Below are positions 1 to 8,652 of a DNA stretch of 64,000 nucleotides, piece by piece; position 1 is the stretch's first letter; the number at the start of each line of letters is the position of its first letter. Made by a program: the position numbers and the translations under genes. The stretch comes from OMPR01 sp965183835. GTDB lineage: Bacteria > Pseudomonadota > Alphaproteobacteria > Rhodobacterales > Rhodobacteraceae. The notes under the pieces were generated by a model. It made no database searches and was not told where the DNA came from. It was given only the letters and a program-made list of their open reading frames with translations. Location: positions 1-64,000 of the forward strand of contig CBCYME010000004.1 of the NCBI GenBank assembly GCA_965183835.1, given 5' to 3'.

Positions 1-415
1 GAAAAGCGGTCTCGTTCTGCGTTGTGTTATAACCATGGACAAAGATCGTGACCTCTTTCGGCCCTGCCTTTTTCTGGTGAATATAGTCCGTCAGCCGCGT
101 CTGAAACGTTGGAAACCCTGCGAATTCACTTTGTTTTGCCAAGGTGAATTCGGCTTTGGGATTGGGGTTTGCATAGCCAAACTTCAATTGTCCCGGCGTG
201 TGATTTGGGGGGATTGATACGGTCAGCTCCAACAGGCTTAGATCCCTGGCCCTTTGATAGCCAAAGGTTCCATCGCTTTCCTGTGCACGGCTAGAGGCGA
301 CGAACACGGTAAATGGTGTGCCGACCTCCAGCGCCTGAGGATAAATGGGGGAATAGCTGCGATCTGCACAGGCCGTGAGCCAGAGCGTTATACAGCAGAT
401 CAAAACGTATCGCAC
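1..415 (-). CDS. Lipoprotein alpha/beta hydrolase (DUF900-like), 3' end cut by window edge
   Basis: Reading the minus strand from a GTG at 415 gives an open frame that runs off the left edge (138 codons visible). It starts with a short hydrophobic stretch ending in the lipobox LTAC, so the product is probably a lipoprotein with Cys about residue 15 lipidated. Near the visible end is the motif VTIFVHGYN, which matches the oxyanion-hole strand of the DUF900 family of alpha/beta hydrolases. The catalytic Ser and His lie outside the window. No ATG occurs between the upstream in-frame stop, which is close to the hslU stop, and the GTG, so GTG is the only sensible start. It follows hslU on the same strand with a gap of about 54 nt and may be co-transcribed. 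Substrate unknown. Confidence 0.7.
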   Translation of the reverse strand, partial: MRYVLICCITLWLTACADRSYSPIYPQALEVGTPFTVFVASSRAQESDGTFGYQRARDLSLLELTVSIPPNHTPGQLKFGYANPNPKAEFTLAKQSEFAGFPTFQTRLTDYIHQKKAGPKEVTIFVHGYNTTQNETAF

Positions 416-469
416 TTGGGCCGCCCCGCTATCAGATACGGCCCAAGCTAACGCATTTTTTGGGTTCGT

Positions 470-1780
470 CTAGAGAACGTAGCGACTGATATCGGTCGAT
501 TTTGACAGCGCGCCCAAGTTGGTTTCGACAAACTCGGCGTTTACAATGATCGCTTCGCCTGATCGATCTGGCGCGGTGAACGACAGCTCTTCAAAAACAC
601 GTTCCATCACGGTGTACAGACGACGTGCGCCGATGTTTTCGACCGATTGGTTCACATCTGCCGCGATCTTGGCCAGCGCCGCGATCCCGTCTTTGGTAAA
701 GCTAACGGCGACCTCTTCTGTGCCCATCAGTGCGGTGTATTGCAGGGTCAGCGCGTTGTCGGTTTCGGTCAAAATACGGACAAAATCGTCCTCAGTCAGC
801 GCGCGCAATTCTACCCGGATCGGCAGACGGCCCTGAAGCTCGGGAAGCAGATCGCTGGGTTTGGCGATGTGGAACGCGCCCGATGCGATAAACAGGATGT
901 GGTCGGTTTTAACCGCACCATGTTTTGTTGAAACCGTTGTGCCTTCGATCAAGGGCAGCAGATCGCGCTGCACCCCTTCGCGGGAGACATCGCCGCCACG
1001 GGCGTCTGATCGGGCACAAACCTTGTCGATTTCATCAAGGAACACGATCCCATTCTGTTCAACCGCGTCCAATGCGGCACGGGTCACCGTTTCATCATCC
1101 AGCAACTTGTCGGCTTCTTCACCGATCAGGATTTCGTAGCTTTCGGATACCGTCAACTTGCGTTTAACGGTCCGGCCGCCCATTGCTTTGCCGAACAGAT
1201 CACCAAGGTTCATCATACCCATCTGACCGCCACCGGGTTGGCCGGGCATTTCAAACATCGACATCGGATTCGAATTGTCCGCCAGATCCAATTCGATGAT
1301 GGTGTCGTCCAATTCGCCGGATTTCAGCTTTTTGCGGAACATTTCGCGGGTGCCTTCACGGGCATCTTCGCCTGCGATGGCTTCGATCACGCGGTCTTCG
1401 GCAGCTTTATAGGCATTTGCCTTGACGTCTTCACGCATATGTTCACGGGTCATCGCGATGGCGCTATCGACCAGATCGCGGACAATTTGTTCCACGTCCC
1501 GCCCGACATAGCCGACTTCGGTGAATTTGGTGGCTTCGACCTTGAGGAACGGCGCGCGGGCCAATTTGGCCAACCGGCGGCTGATCTCAGTTTTGCCAAC
1601 GCCAGTGGGGCCAATCATCAGAATGTTCTTAGGATACACCTCTTCGCGCAGGTCATCTGACAACTGTTTGCGCCGCCACCGATTGCGCAGCGCCACAGCA
1701 ACCGCCCGTTTGGCGTCGTTCTGGCCAATGATGAATCGATCCAGTTCAGAAACAATTTCGCGCGGGGTCAGGTCGGTCAT
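470..1780 (-). CDS. hslU: HslU, ATPase subunit of the HslVU (ClpYQ) protease
   Basis: AAA+ unfoldase of 436 aa that feeds substrates to the HslV peptidase in the cytoplasm. The N-terminus (MTDLTPREIVSELD) is typical of the family. Walker A is GPTGVGKT at residues 57-64 and Walker B is FLDEID. The middle holds the Gly/Met-rich I domain, and the protein ends in the conserved RYVL tail that docks into HslV. The frame is open 18 codons further upstream, but the family starts at the Met encoded at 1780, so that start is used. It lies on the same strand as hslV (3055-3615), but three plus-strand genes sit between them, so the two subunits need separate promoters here. Confidence 0.97.
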   Translation of the reverse strand: MTDLTPREIVSELDRFIIGQNDAKRAVAVALRNRWRRKQLSDDLREEVYPKNILMIGPTGVGKTEISRRLAKLARAPFLKVEATKFTEVGYVGRDVEQIVRDLVDSAIAMTREHMREDVKANAYKAAEDRVIEAIAGEDAREGTREMFRKKLKSGELDDTIIELDLADNSNPMSMFEMPGQPGGGQMGMMNLGDLFGKAMGGRTVKRKLTVSESYEILIGEEADKLLDDETVTRAALDAVEQNGIVFLDEIDKVCARSDARGGDVSREGVQRDLLPLIEGTTVSTKHGAVKTDHILFIASGAFHIAKPSDLLPELQGRLPIRVELRALTEDDFVRILTETDNALTLQYTALMGTEEVAVSFTKDGIAALAKIAADVNQSVENIGARRLYTVMERVFEELSFTAPDRSGEAIIVNAEFVETNLGALSKSTDISRYVL

Positions 1781-1979
1781 GATCACTCTATCCAATTGGG
1801 TTATCGGGAACCTAAGCATGGGGGCGGAAAACACAAGATGATCACGGGCCGCTCACGTGAAAACACGGGCTGAACACGGTCGATCAGTGTGCTGTGAGCC
1901 CCCCTTTCATTTGATACCCGTTTCGCACAACTCTCACCCCAAGGCACTATCGCCTCTAATTCCAAGGGAGACCCCTCAC

Positions 1980-2375
1980 ATGATCAATCGTCGTTCTCTG
2001 TTTCTGGCCGCAGCCGCATCTGGCATGGCGCTGACAATCGCAAGCACCGGAGCCGCGCTGGCAGGCGGAGCCAAAGGCACCTTTGAGGGTCTTAGCAATC
2101 ACGTGACAACCGGGTCGGTCAAAGTTGTCAAAGATGGCGATCGCTATATTGTTGAGCTGGGCAAAGATTTCTCGCTGGACGGCGGCCCCGATCCCCGTGT
2201 GGCATTTGGCAAGGATGGCAAATACGACCCCGATACCAAGCTGGGCGCCCTGCTCAAGCTGACCGGCAAACAGCAATACGCTGTGCCGCCCACAATGGAT
2301 GTTTCCAAATTCAACGAAGTCTACATCTGGTGCGACGTTGCTGGCGTTCCATTGGGTGTGGCGTCCATTAACTAA
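1980..2375 (+). CDS. DM13-domain secreted protein
   Basis: 131 aa protein with an N-terminal signal (MINRRSLFLAAAASGMALT, cleavage near ALAGG). The paired Arg before a hydrophobic run makes Tat or Sec export possible. The rest fits the DM13 domain: an opening KGTFEGLSNH, a central GPDPRVAF, and a C-terminal VYIWCD holding the conserved single Cys. DM13 domains have been proposed to take part in periplasmic or extracellular redox, but no reaction is proven. The start at 1980 is preceded by AAGGGAG; the longer open frame upstream lacks a signal. It is followed directly by a strong terminator, so it is probably a single-gene unit, divergent from hslU. Confidence 0.82.
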   Translation: MINRRSLFLAAAASGMALTIASTGAALAGGAKGTFEGLSNHVTTGSVKVVKDGDRYIVELGKDFSLDGGPDPRVAFGKDGKYDPDTKLGALLKLTGKQQYAVPPTMDVSKFNEVYIWCDVAGVPLGVASIN

Positions 2376-2405
2376 GGGCACCTACCACTCACACCGACCG
2401 CCCTT

Positions 2406-2438
2406 AGGGGGTTGAGCTTCGGCTCAGCCCCTATTTTC
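2406..2438 (+). terminator. Rho-independent terminator of the DM13 gene
   Basis: A G/C-rich stem (left arm from 2406 to 2417, TTCG tetraloop 2418-2421, right arm 2422-2432) is followed by ATTTTCT. It isolates the DM13 gene from the toxin-antitoxin promoter that begins three bases later. Confidence 0.8.
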
Positions 2439-2440
2439 TG

Positions 2441-2468
2441 TTGACTCTGTAGCTACAAAGTGTATTAT
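2441..2468 (+). promoter_or_regulatory. Probable brnTA promoter with palindromic operator in the spacer
   Basis: TTGACT (2441-2446) and TATTAT (2463-2468) are 16 bp apart and read towards brnT. The spacer holds a perfect 10-bp palindrome, TGTAGCTACA (2448-2457). BrnTA systems are known to be autorepressed by BrnA, a ribbon-helix-helix-type antitoxin, so this palindrome is a good candidate operator. Assignment to BrnA is inference. Confidence 0.6.
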
Positions 2469-2544
2469 TTTTCTTGAGAGAGAAGACTGACGGTGAGGAA
2501 GAAGATGTTAGAAAAACACAAATATAACAGGAAGAATCTCTCTT

Positions 2545-2838
2545 ATGTTCGAATGGGACGAAGAAAAACGCCTTAGCACGGTTAAGAAACATGGAATCGA
2601 CTTTGTTGACGCAGCAGAGATTTTCTCAACAGAATTTCTTTGTCTTAAAGCAAGAAGCGACATCGAACAGCGACTAATAGCCGTTGGAATGCTTCAGGAT
2701 ATACCAATTGCGGTTGTTTTTACTAAGCGAGATGAAGTGATCCGTATTATTACGGCCCGGAGGGCTAGGAAAAATGAGCGCGAATACTTTCAAGCGCATG
2801 TCGCTCGGCGAAATGCGGAAGATGAACAGTCAGACTGA
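2545..2838 (+). CDS. brnT: BrnT family toxin (type II toxin-antitoxin)
   Basis: 97 aa. The N-terminal MFEWDEEKR, the KKHGIDFVDAAEIF block and the C-terminal RIITARRARKNEREYF are the signature of the BrnT RNase toxin family, which is related to RelE-fold nucleases and blocks translation by RNA cleavage. The start has no strong Shine-Dalgarno (AACAGGAAGAATCTCTCTT upstream). It overlaps the downstream antitoxin gene by 65 nt, the usual brnT-brnA order and arrangement. The surrounding bases are more A/T-rich than the neighbouring housekeeping genes, which fits acquisition by transfer. Activity is inferred from family membership. Confidence 0.88.
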   Translation: MFEWDEEKRLSTVKKHGIDFVDAAEIFSTEFLCLKARSDIEQRLIAVGMLQDIPIAVVFTKRDEVIRIITARRARKNEREYFQAHVARRNAEDEQSD

Positions 2839-3049
2839 TTGGGAGCGCCTTAAAAGTGCGCCTGATTATGAGGGTAAAGCTGAAATTGATGTAGATTGGG
2901 CGTCCACAAAGATTGTGGAGCCCGAGCCTAAAAAGCTGATATCTTTGCGGTTAGATGCCGATATTATCGAGTTCTTTCGCAGTCAGGGTAAAGGTTACCA
3001 AACGCGTATGAACGCAGTTCTACGAGCCTACAAAGAAGCCCAAGACTGA
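2774..3049 (+). CDS. brnA: BrnA family antitoxin
   Basis: 91 aa. The C-terminal half carries ISLRLDADIIEFFRSQG followed by GYQTRMNAVLRAY, the BrnA/CopG-type DNA-binding region; the N-terminal half probably wraps the toxin. The start at 2774 lies inside brnT and is preceded by GGAGG about 11 nt upstream. Internal Met codons at 2798, 2813 and 2822 are weaker alternatives. By family knowledge it neutralises BrnT and, alone or with it, represses the operon, possibly through the palindrome at 2448-2457. It ends 6 nt before the convergent hslV stop. Confidence 0.86.
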   Translation: MSANTFKRMSLGEMRKMNSQTDWERLKSAPDYEGKAEIDVDWASTKIVEPEPKKLISLRLDADIIEFFRSQGKGYQTRMNAVLRAYKEAQD

Positions 3050-3054
3050 TAGAT

Positions 3055-3615
3055 CTAAGAACTTCCGATCTTTTCTACGGTCAGACGCCCGTTTGTGTAA
3101 ACGCAAATGTCAGCGGCAATAGCCATGGCGTCGCGCGCAACGGTTTCGGCGTCTTTTTCGCTGTCCATCATGGCACGGGCTGCAGCCAACGCAAAGTTTC
3201 CGCCTGATCCAATCGCCGCCACATTGTGCTCGGGCTCCAGAACATCCCCTGCCCCGGTGATCACAAACATGTCTTTGCCGTCGGTGACGATCAGCATCGC
3301 CTCGAGCTTTTGCAGGTATTTGTCGGTGCGCCAATCCTTGGCCAGCTCAACACTTGCGCGGGCCAATTGACCGGGTGTTGCCTCTAGCTTGGTTTCCAGC
3401 CGTTCCAGCAAGGTAAAGGCATCCGCCGTGGATCCGGCAAAGCCTGCAACCACATCAAAGCCACCGGGCGACAGTTTGCGCACCTTGCGCGCAGTGCCTT
3501 TGATTACGGTCTGGCCCAGACTGACCTGCCCGTCGCCTGCGATCACAACTTCGTCGCCTTTTTTCACGCCGATGATGGTTGTGCCGTGCCAACCGGGGAA
3601 TTGATCGTCTGCCAT
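3055..3615 (-). CDS. hslV: HslV, peptidase subunit of the HslVU protease
   Basis: 186 aa N-terminal-nucleophile threonine peptidase, cytoplasmic, forming double hexamer rings capped by HslU. The start at 3615 has a clear GGAGG eight bases upstream; the open frame continues 46 codons further but without family similarity. The predicted propeptide MADDQFPGWHG precedes the catalytic TT pair (Thr12), a longer leader than the near-absent one in enterobacteria. The core contains AGDGQVSLGQTV and GSGGNFALAAARA, both typical. It points towards brnTA and is separated from hslU by about 1.3 kb of plus-strand genes. Confidence 0.96.
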   Translation of the reverse strand: MADDQFPGWHGTTIIGVKKGDEVVIAGDGQVSLGQTVIKGTARKVRKLSPGGFDVVAGFAGSTADAFTLLERLETKLEATPGQLARASVELAKDWRTDKYLQKLEAMLIVTDGKDMFVITGAGDVLEPEHNVAAIGSGGNFALAAARAMMDSEKDAETVARDAMAIAADICVYTNGRLTVEKIGSS

Positions 3616-3811
3616 TGGAGCCTCCGTTTTCGCTGCGAATTTGTATATGGGATGTGGCGCAGTCGGACGCAACGGCGCATTTTGTGCCCGATTGATATGC
3701 ATTGTGTGCAATTCGGGCCTGTGAATCCAGCATTTGTGGGACTCAGCAAACACTCCTACATGAGCATCACAGCCGACAAGGGGTCGGATGGATCAATAAG
3801 GAAGCGCGAAA

Positions 3812-4006
3812 ATGGCAACTGTTGCTCACACTCATGCACCCATCGGTGCCGTCACAACTCTTCGCGTCGTTGACGCGGTTATCAACGTAAAATCCAACTT
3901 GGTCGAATGGAACAAAGCCCGCGCGACACGCAAAGCTTTGTCAGTTCTGACCGATCGTCAGCTGGACGATATCGGATTGACTCGTAAGGAAATCGAGCTG
4001 GTCTAA
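3812..4006 (+). CDS. DUF1127 small basic protein
   Basis: 64 aa. The C-terminal block RKALSVLTDRQLDDIGLTRKEIE is the DUF1127 (YjiS-like) motif, here ending four residues after it. Members of this family in alphaproteobacteria have been linked to RNA turnover and to phosphate or stress regulation; no specific role can be read here. AAGGAAG lies 8 nt before the ATG. It diverges from hslV across 196 bp and is followed at once by a hairpin terminator, so it is a single-gene unit. Confidence 0.85.
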   Translation: MATVAHTHAPIGAVTTLRVVDAVINVKSNLVEWNKARATRKALSVLTDRQLDDIGLTRKEIELV

Positions 4007-4032
4007 ACCATGCCGATCAACCTGTTAGATTA

Positions 4033-4059
4033 AGGCCGCTCTGGACCAGAGCGGCTTTT
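4033..4059. terminator. Intrinsic terminator between convergent genes
   Basis: GCCGCTCT (4035-4042) pairs with AGAGCGGC (4048-4055) and is followed by TTTT. It lies between the DUF1127 gene and the convergent Lin0512 gene. It serves the plus strand; the minus-strand side has only a short T run. Confidence 0.78.
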
Positions 4060-4066
4060 GTCATTT

Positions 4067-4429
4067 TTAGGCCAGCTTATACTTACCAGCCATATCAGGC
4101 AGAAATGCCTCGACCGCCGCGGTGGCAACGATGTGATGCGTTCCGGCGTCTGCATCATGGACATCCAACCCGCCTTTGACAGCGCGCACCTCGGCCCGGC
4201 CGCGCGGCAGATCAGCCGCCACAACATCACAATCCACTGCCTGGGGGTTCTGAACGCCGATTGTCACCTGAACACGCATGTCCGTGTGATCAACGCCAAG
4301 CTTTGAAAACAAGGTGATCGACGAGTGATGCAAGGCATCCTGCACAGCACGCTGGGCGGCTTTGGTGTAGTCCTGACCATACAGGTCATTCCCCATACCC
4401 ATTTCCAGAATGATACGTTTCTCGGTCAT
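4067..4429 (-). CDS. Lin0512 family protein (second copy)
   Basis: 120 aa. The N-terminus (RIILEMGMGNDLYGQDYTKAA), the central VTIGVQNPQAVD and the GGLDVHDAD segment match the Lin0512 family, small conserved proteins of unknown biochemical function. It overlaps the upstream paralogue (4426-4776) by 4 nt (ATGA), so the pair is translationally coupled. The two copies align over their whole length with clear but moderate identity, pointing to an old duplication and perhaps a heteromer. A convergent terminator lies just downstream. Confidence 0.85.
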   Translation of the reverse strand: MTEKRIILEMGMGNDLYGQDYTKAAQRAVQDALHHSSITLFSKLGVDHTDMRVQVTIGVQNPQAVDCDVVAADLPRGRAEVRAVKGGLDVHDADAGTHHIVATAAVEAFLPDMAGKYKLA

Positions 4430-4776
4430 GCTGTGGGCTCCATATCGAAAGAGACGACAATGGCGGCGTTTGCGATGATTGTGCTGCCCTCGGTGTGTGT
4501 TTTTGCGATGTCCAATCCACCCTGAACCACCGTTATGCTCGGCTGGCCGTAGGGAAAGATCGCTTTCAACGCGCCGACATCAACCTGTTCTGGCTTTTGA
4601 ACGCCGATTTCTGCGTCGATGATCATCGCTTCTTTCGGAAAATCAAACAGCTCGGCCATGTTGACCGAATTGTGCCAGAGCGCGTCTTTGATCGCGCGCA
4701 ATGCTGCCTCGGTGTAATCTTCGCGCCTGAGCGAACTGCCCATGCCGAACTCCACAAGAACTCGTGTTTTGGCCAT
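4426..4776 (-). CDS. Lin0512 family protein (first copy)
   Basis: 116 aa paralogue of the next gene. Shared positions include the VEFGMGSSLRREDYTEAAL start, AEIGVQKPEQVD in the middle and GGLDIAKTHTEG near the end. It has a very good ribosome site (AGGAGG, 4 nt before the ATG). The 138 nt between it and trxA hold the trxA terminator, so it probably has its own promoter rather than reading through from the repair operon. Function unknown. Confidence 0.85.
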   Translation of the reverse strand: MAKTRVLVEFGMGSSLRREDYTEAALRAIKDALWHNSVNMAELFDFPKEAMIIDAEIGVQKPEQVDVGALKAIFPYGQPSITVVQGGLDIAKTHTEGSTIIANAAIVVSFDMEPTA

Positions 4777-4864
4777 GTTGCCTCCTGAACATTATCTGGG
4801 TTCACTTTGCCCAGTTGTTGGCCGGGGGAAAGATCCAATTTCGATGTTGTCTCAGGGCCAGACA

Positions 4865-4889
4865 TGAAAAAAGCGCCCGCAGGGGACGC
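4865..4889 (-). terminator. Rho-independent terminator of trxA
   Basis: On the minus strand GCGTCC pairs with GGGCGC (4884-4889 with 4873-4878, one G-T pair), followed by six T (4867-4872). It lies about 26 nt after the trxA stop and closes the long minus-strand run. Confidence 0.75.
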
Positions 4890-4914
4890 CTTGATCGTGC
4901 ATATCGAACGCAGA

Positions 4915-5235
<321 letters not shown>

Positions 5236-5295
5236 ATTCTGTCTCCTGAATGGAATGCGCTTGGGAACTGAACCTAGGTGTGCCACCGGGGGGCG

Positions 5296-8200
5296 TCAAG
5301 ATATCTGGGCGCATGCCAGGGCATCTGTCACAATATCGTGCGGTAGGTGCATGAGTGTTGCGGATCGGGTCCACAGGATTGCAGTGGCAATTTTATGGTT
5401 GGGATAGATCTGGCTCAGGGCCTGCTCATAGGCCCCCATTTGTCTGAGCAAGCCAACGGGGCAGGTCTCGAGTGTTGATGGAACTGTGGCGTTTGTCTTG
5501 AAATCAACAGCCAAGACCTCGGTCTCTGTCACGATCAATCGGTCGATGATTCCATGCATACGCTGACTGTTTAACGTCGCTGTAATGGGCACCTCGGCCA
5601 GTGCTGATTTGGCAAAGACAGGTTTCAACGCATCAGAACTGAGAACAGTTGTTGTCTCGGCAAGCAATTCAGCGCGGATATCCTCAGCTATATCGGGCAG
5701 AATATGTCGGCTTGTCTCTGCCCACGTGTCCGGGTTCGTGTTGGGCAGGTGTTCCAACAGCAAATGAATCCGTGTGCCGCGCAGCTTGGCGGTTTCTTCA
5801 TCCTGTCCCTGATCGCCGGGCAGGGCTTTGGCACCACCCAGATCAGAGGGGCTGAGCGTGGCAGGTTCCGCAGCCGGTTCCGGGGCAGGGTGGTGAAAGA
5901 TCTCAGGCATCGGAGGGACCTGTTTGATCTTTTCTTCAACCTCGACCAGCGGCAAGCCGGACCAATCGCCATGTTCCAGCCGCAACCTGTTGTCTGAAAT
6001 CGCGGTTGCCCCTGCGGGGGTCATGGCCGCCTCGACCATTTGGTACCAGCTCTGGCCGTTTTTATCCAAATCACCGGCCGCCGCAACGATCAGCCATTTC
6101 TCGGCCCGCGTCAGCGCCACATAGAGCAGGCGCAGGCGCTCGTTCATCTGCTTGTGTTGCACTGCGTCGCGGGCGTTGGCGATGGCTGCGGGTGACAGAT
6201 CTTTGGACATGCGCCACAGCGGGGTTTCGCCAGCCTGCATGACTTCGTCGTCCGAGGGCGCGCGCCGTGCGCCGGTATCGGGCAAGATCACAATCGGTGC
6301 CTCTAGCCCTTTGGAGCCGTGCACCGTCATGACGCGGATCATATTGCCGACCCCGCCCATCTGGCGTTTGATTTCCAGATCGTCAGTTTGCATCCAAACC
6401 AGAAAACCTGTCAGGCTGGGAATATCAGTGCGCTCATACGCCAGTGCCTGTGACAGCAGCGCGTTGATCCCATCCTCGGCCTCGGGACCAAGACGGCCTA
6501 ACAATTTGCGCCGTCCGTCGTGGCGCGTCAGCACGCGTTCGATCAAATCATAGGGGCGCAGGAAATCAGTTTGGCCGCGCAGGTCGTTCAAAATGGTCAA
6601 CGTGTCTGGAAAATCATCTGAGCGCGTGCGTAAGGCCGCCCAGAGGTATTTATCCGTGCGGCGATGTGCCAGATCAAATAGCTGTTGTTCCGTCCAGCCA
6701 AAGATTGGCGAACGTAAAACCGTGGCAAGGGACAGGTTGTCTTCGGGCGTCGCCAAAAAGCTGAGCAGCGCCGCAAGGTCTTTCACTGCAAGTTCTGCCC
6801 CAACCTTAAGGCGGTCCGCGCCCGCAATGGGCAGGTTTTCCTGTTTGCAGGCCCGGATGATTTCCGCAAACAAATCTGATCGCCGCTGAACAAGGATCAA
6901 GAAATCGCCGGGTTGCACACGACGGCGCACGAATTCCCCCGGTTTAGAGCCGTCTTCGGGAATGGTTTCACCGGTTTCGATCATGTCCCGAATGGATCGC
7001 GCGACCTGTTTGGCCAAGATCACTGTGTGGTGTTGGGTCGATGTGCGATCAACGGGGTTGGTCCAATCTGGGTCGTCATCATCTGTAGATTTTTCCACCA
7101 CGGGCCATAAATCCACGCGCCCCGGTAGATCCGATTTGAACGCACGGTGCAGGGATTCCTTGTGAAACCCGGCCTCTGCGCGGTTTTCAAATACCAGATC
7201 CACCAAGCGCAAAATTGCGTCAGAGGAACGGAAAGAGAATTCGAGCGTCAGATCCTCGAGACTGGACCCGCTTTCCTGCAACCGATGGCCAAATTCCTGT
7301 TGCATGCGATCAAAGGCTTCGGGATCGGCACCTTGAAAGGAGTAGATCGATTGCTTTTTGTCACCAACTACAAAAATCGTGCGTTCAACGCCGGATCGCG
7401 CCCCTTCGCCGCTGGTGAATTCTTGGGCCAGCTTTTCGATCACATCCCATTGTGCCGGGCTGGTATCTTGCGCCTCGTCCACCAGAATGTGGTCAATCCC
7501 GCCGTCCAGACGGTACAGAACCCACGCCGCAACCGAGGCGTCGTTCAGCAGTTGACGCGCCTTCAGGATCAGATCGTCGAAATCAAGCCAACCGCGCAAT
7601 TGCTTGCGGCGATCATATTCTGGCAAAAAGGCAGCGGCGAATTGGTGCAGGGCCAGTGATTTCTGGGCGGCAACCAAAGCCAATCGCCGCTCACGTGCAT
7701 CCTCAACCCGCAACATCAACGCCTCTAGCTGAGGCATCAGAGGCGCCAGCGCCCCTTCGCGCAGCGCCTTTGTGGGAAAGCTGTTAATTTTGGCGCTGAA
7801 CGGGGCTTTTGCACCGGCGCCTGTTAGCAGAACGCCTTCGAGCACAGGCAGGGCAGCGAGTGTGCGATCTGTGAACGCAGTAAGTTTCGCAGCGGCCTTG
7901 GCATTGTTGCCACCACTTTCAACCAGCGAAGGAAGCATCGACTGGATCAGTTCAACCTCTCCGCCCATGTACACCGCATCCAACATGGCCTGTTCGTCAA
8001 ATCTGTCGGGCAGATCGAAAATGCGCAACAGATCATCCCAGTTACACGGGGTTTCAAAACCCGCGCGTTTGTGGGTGATTGCCTGTGTCAGGCTGTCAAA
8101 CCCAGTGTCCGTAACATAGCGCGCAATGGCGTCGACCAGAGAGGCCTCGGGGCCGTCAGAAAACGCATTAACGATCTCTTCGCGCAACAGGGCGGATGAT

Positions 8201-8652
8201 CGATCCTCCATCTCAGAAAACTGGGGGCTAACCCCGGCCTCTAACGGGAACCGGCGCAGCAAAGAGGCGCAGAACGAATGGATGGTCTGAATTTTCAAAC
8301 CACCGGGCGTTTCAATTGCCCGGGCAAACAGGGTCCGCGCATGGGCCAAACGGTCCGGCGTGATTGCACCTGCAACGCCCAGATCAGTCAACTGGGACAA
8401 CAGCTTTGCATCATCCAGCATCGCCCATTGACCCAAACGCTGGAACAACCGGTTCTGCATCTCACTTGCGGCGGCCTTGGTATAGGTCAAACACAGGATG
8501 TGCTGAGGTTGCACATCGCTGAGCAACAGCCGCGCCACGCGATCGGTCAGAACGCGGGTTTTGCCTGAGCCGGCGTTTGCCGCCAGCCATGTCGATGCGT
8601 TCGGGCGTGCTGCCTGGACTTGACGTTCGGTGGCTTCGTTGCGCGCGTTCAT
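5296..8652 (-). CDS. addA: AddA, helicase-nuclease subunit of the AddAB recombination complex
   Basis: 1118 aa. It is the UvrD-type superfamily 1 helicase subunit that, with AddB, resects double-strand breaks up to Chi-like sites and loads RecA. Walker A is ANAGSGKT at residues 25-32, the DEAQD box sits in HILVDEAQDTSP, and motif V/VI regions VMTVHGSKGLEAP and RLLYVALTRAEKW are present. The C-terminus has a PD-(D/E)XK nuclease with AVDFKTN. The start ATG overlaps the addB stop by 4 nt (ATGA). Length and motif order match alphaproteobacterial AddA. Confidence 0.95.
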   Translation of the reverse strand: MNARNEATERQVQAARPNASTWLAANAGSGKTRVLTDRVARLLLSDVQPQHILCLTYTKAAASEMQNRLFQRLGQWAMLDDAKLLSQLTDLGVAGAITPDRLAHARTLFARAIETPGGLKIQTIHSFCASLLRRFPLEAGVSPQFSEMEDRSSALLREEIVNAFSDGPEASLVDAIARYVTDTGFDSLTQAITHKRAGFETPCNWDDLLRIFDLPDRFDEQAMLDAVYMGGEVELIQSMLPSLVESGGNNAKAAAKLTAFTDRTLAALPVLEGVLLTGAGAKAPFSAKINSFPTKALREGALAPLMPQLEALMLRVEDARERRLALVAAQKSLALHQFAAAFLPEYDRRKQLRGWLDFDDLILKARQLLNDASVAAWVLYRLDGGIDHILVDEAQDTSPAQWDVIEKLAQEFTSGEGARSGVERTIFVVGDKKQSIYSFQGADPEAFDRMQQEFGHRLQESGSSLEDLTLEFSFRSSDAILRLVDLVFENRAEAGFHKESLHRAFKSDLPGRVDLWPVVEKSTDDDDPDWTNPVDRTSTQHHTVILAKQVARSIRDMIETGETIPEDGSKPGEFVRRRVQPGDFLILVQRRSDLFAEIIRACKQENLPIAGADRLKVGAELAVKDLAALLSFLATPEDNLSLATVLRSPIFGWTEQQLFDLAHRRTDKYLWAALRTRSDDFPDTLTILNDLRGQTDFLRPYDLIERVLTRHDGRRKLLGRLGPEAEDGINALLSQALAYERTDIPSLTGFLVWMQTDDLEIKRQMGGVGNMIRVMTVHGSKGLEAPIVILPDTGARRAPSDDEVMQAGETPLWRMSKDLSPAAIANARDAVQHKQMNERLRLLYVALTRAEKWLIVAAAGDLDKNGQSWYQMVEAAMTPAGATAISDNRLRLEHGDWSGLPLVEVEEKIKQVPPMPEIFHHPAPEPAAEPATLSPSDLGGAKALPGDQGQDEETAKLRGTRIHLLLEHLPNTNPDTWAETSRHILPDIAEDIRAELLAETTTVLSSDALKPVFAKSALAEVPITATLNSQRMHGIIDRLIVTETEVLAVDFKTNATVPSTLETCPVGLLRQMGAYEQALSQIYPNHKIATAILWTRSATLMHLPHDIVTDALACAQIS

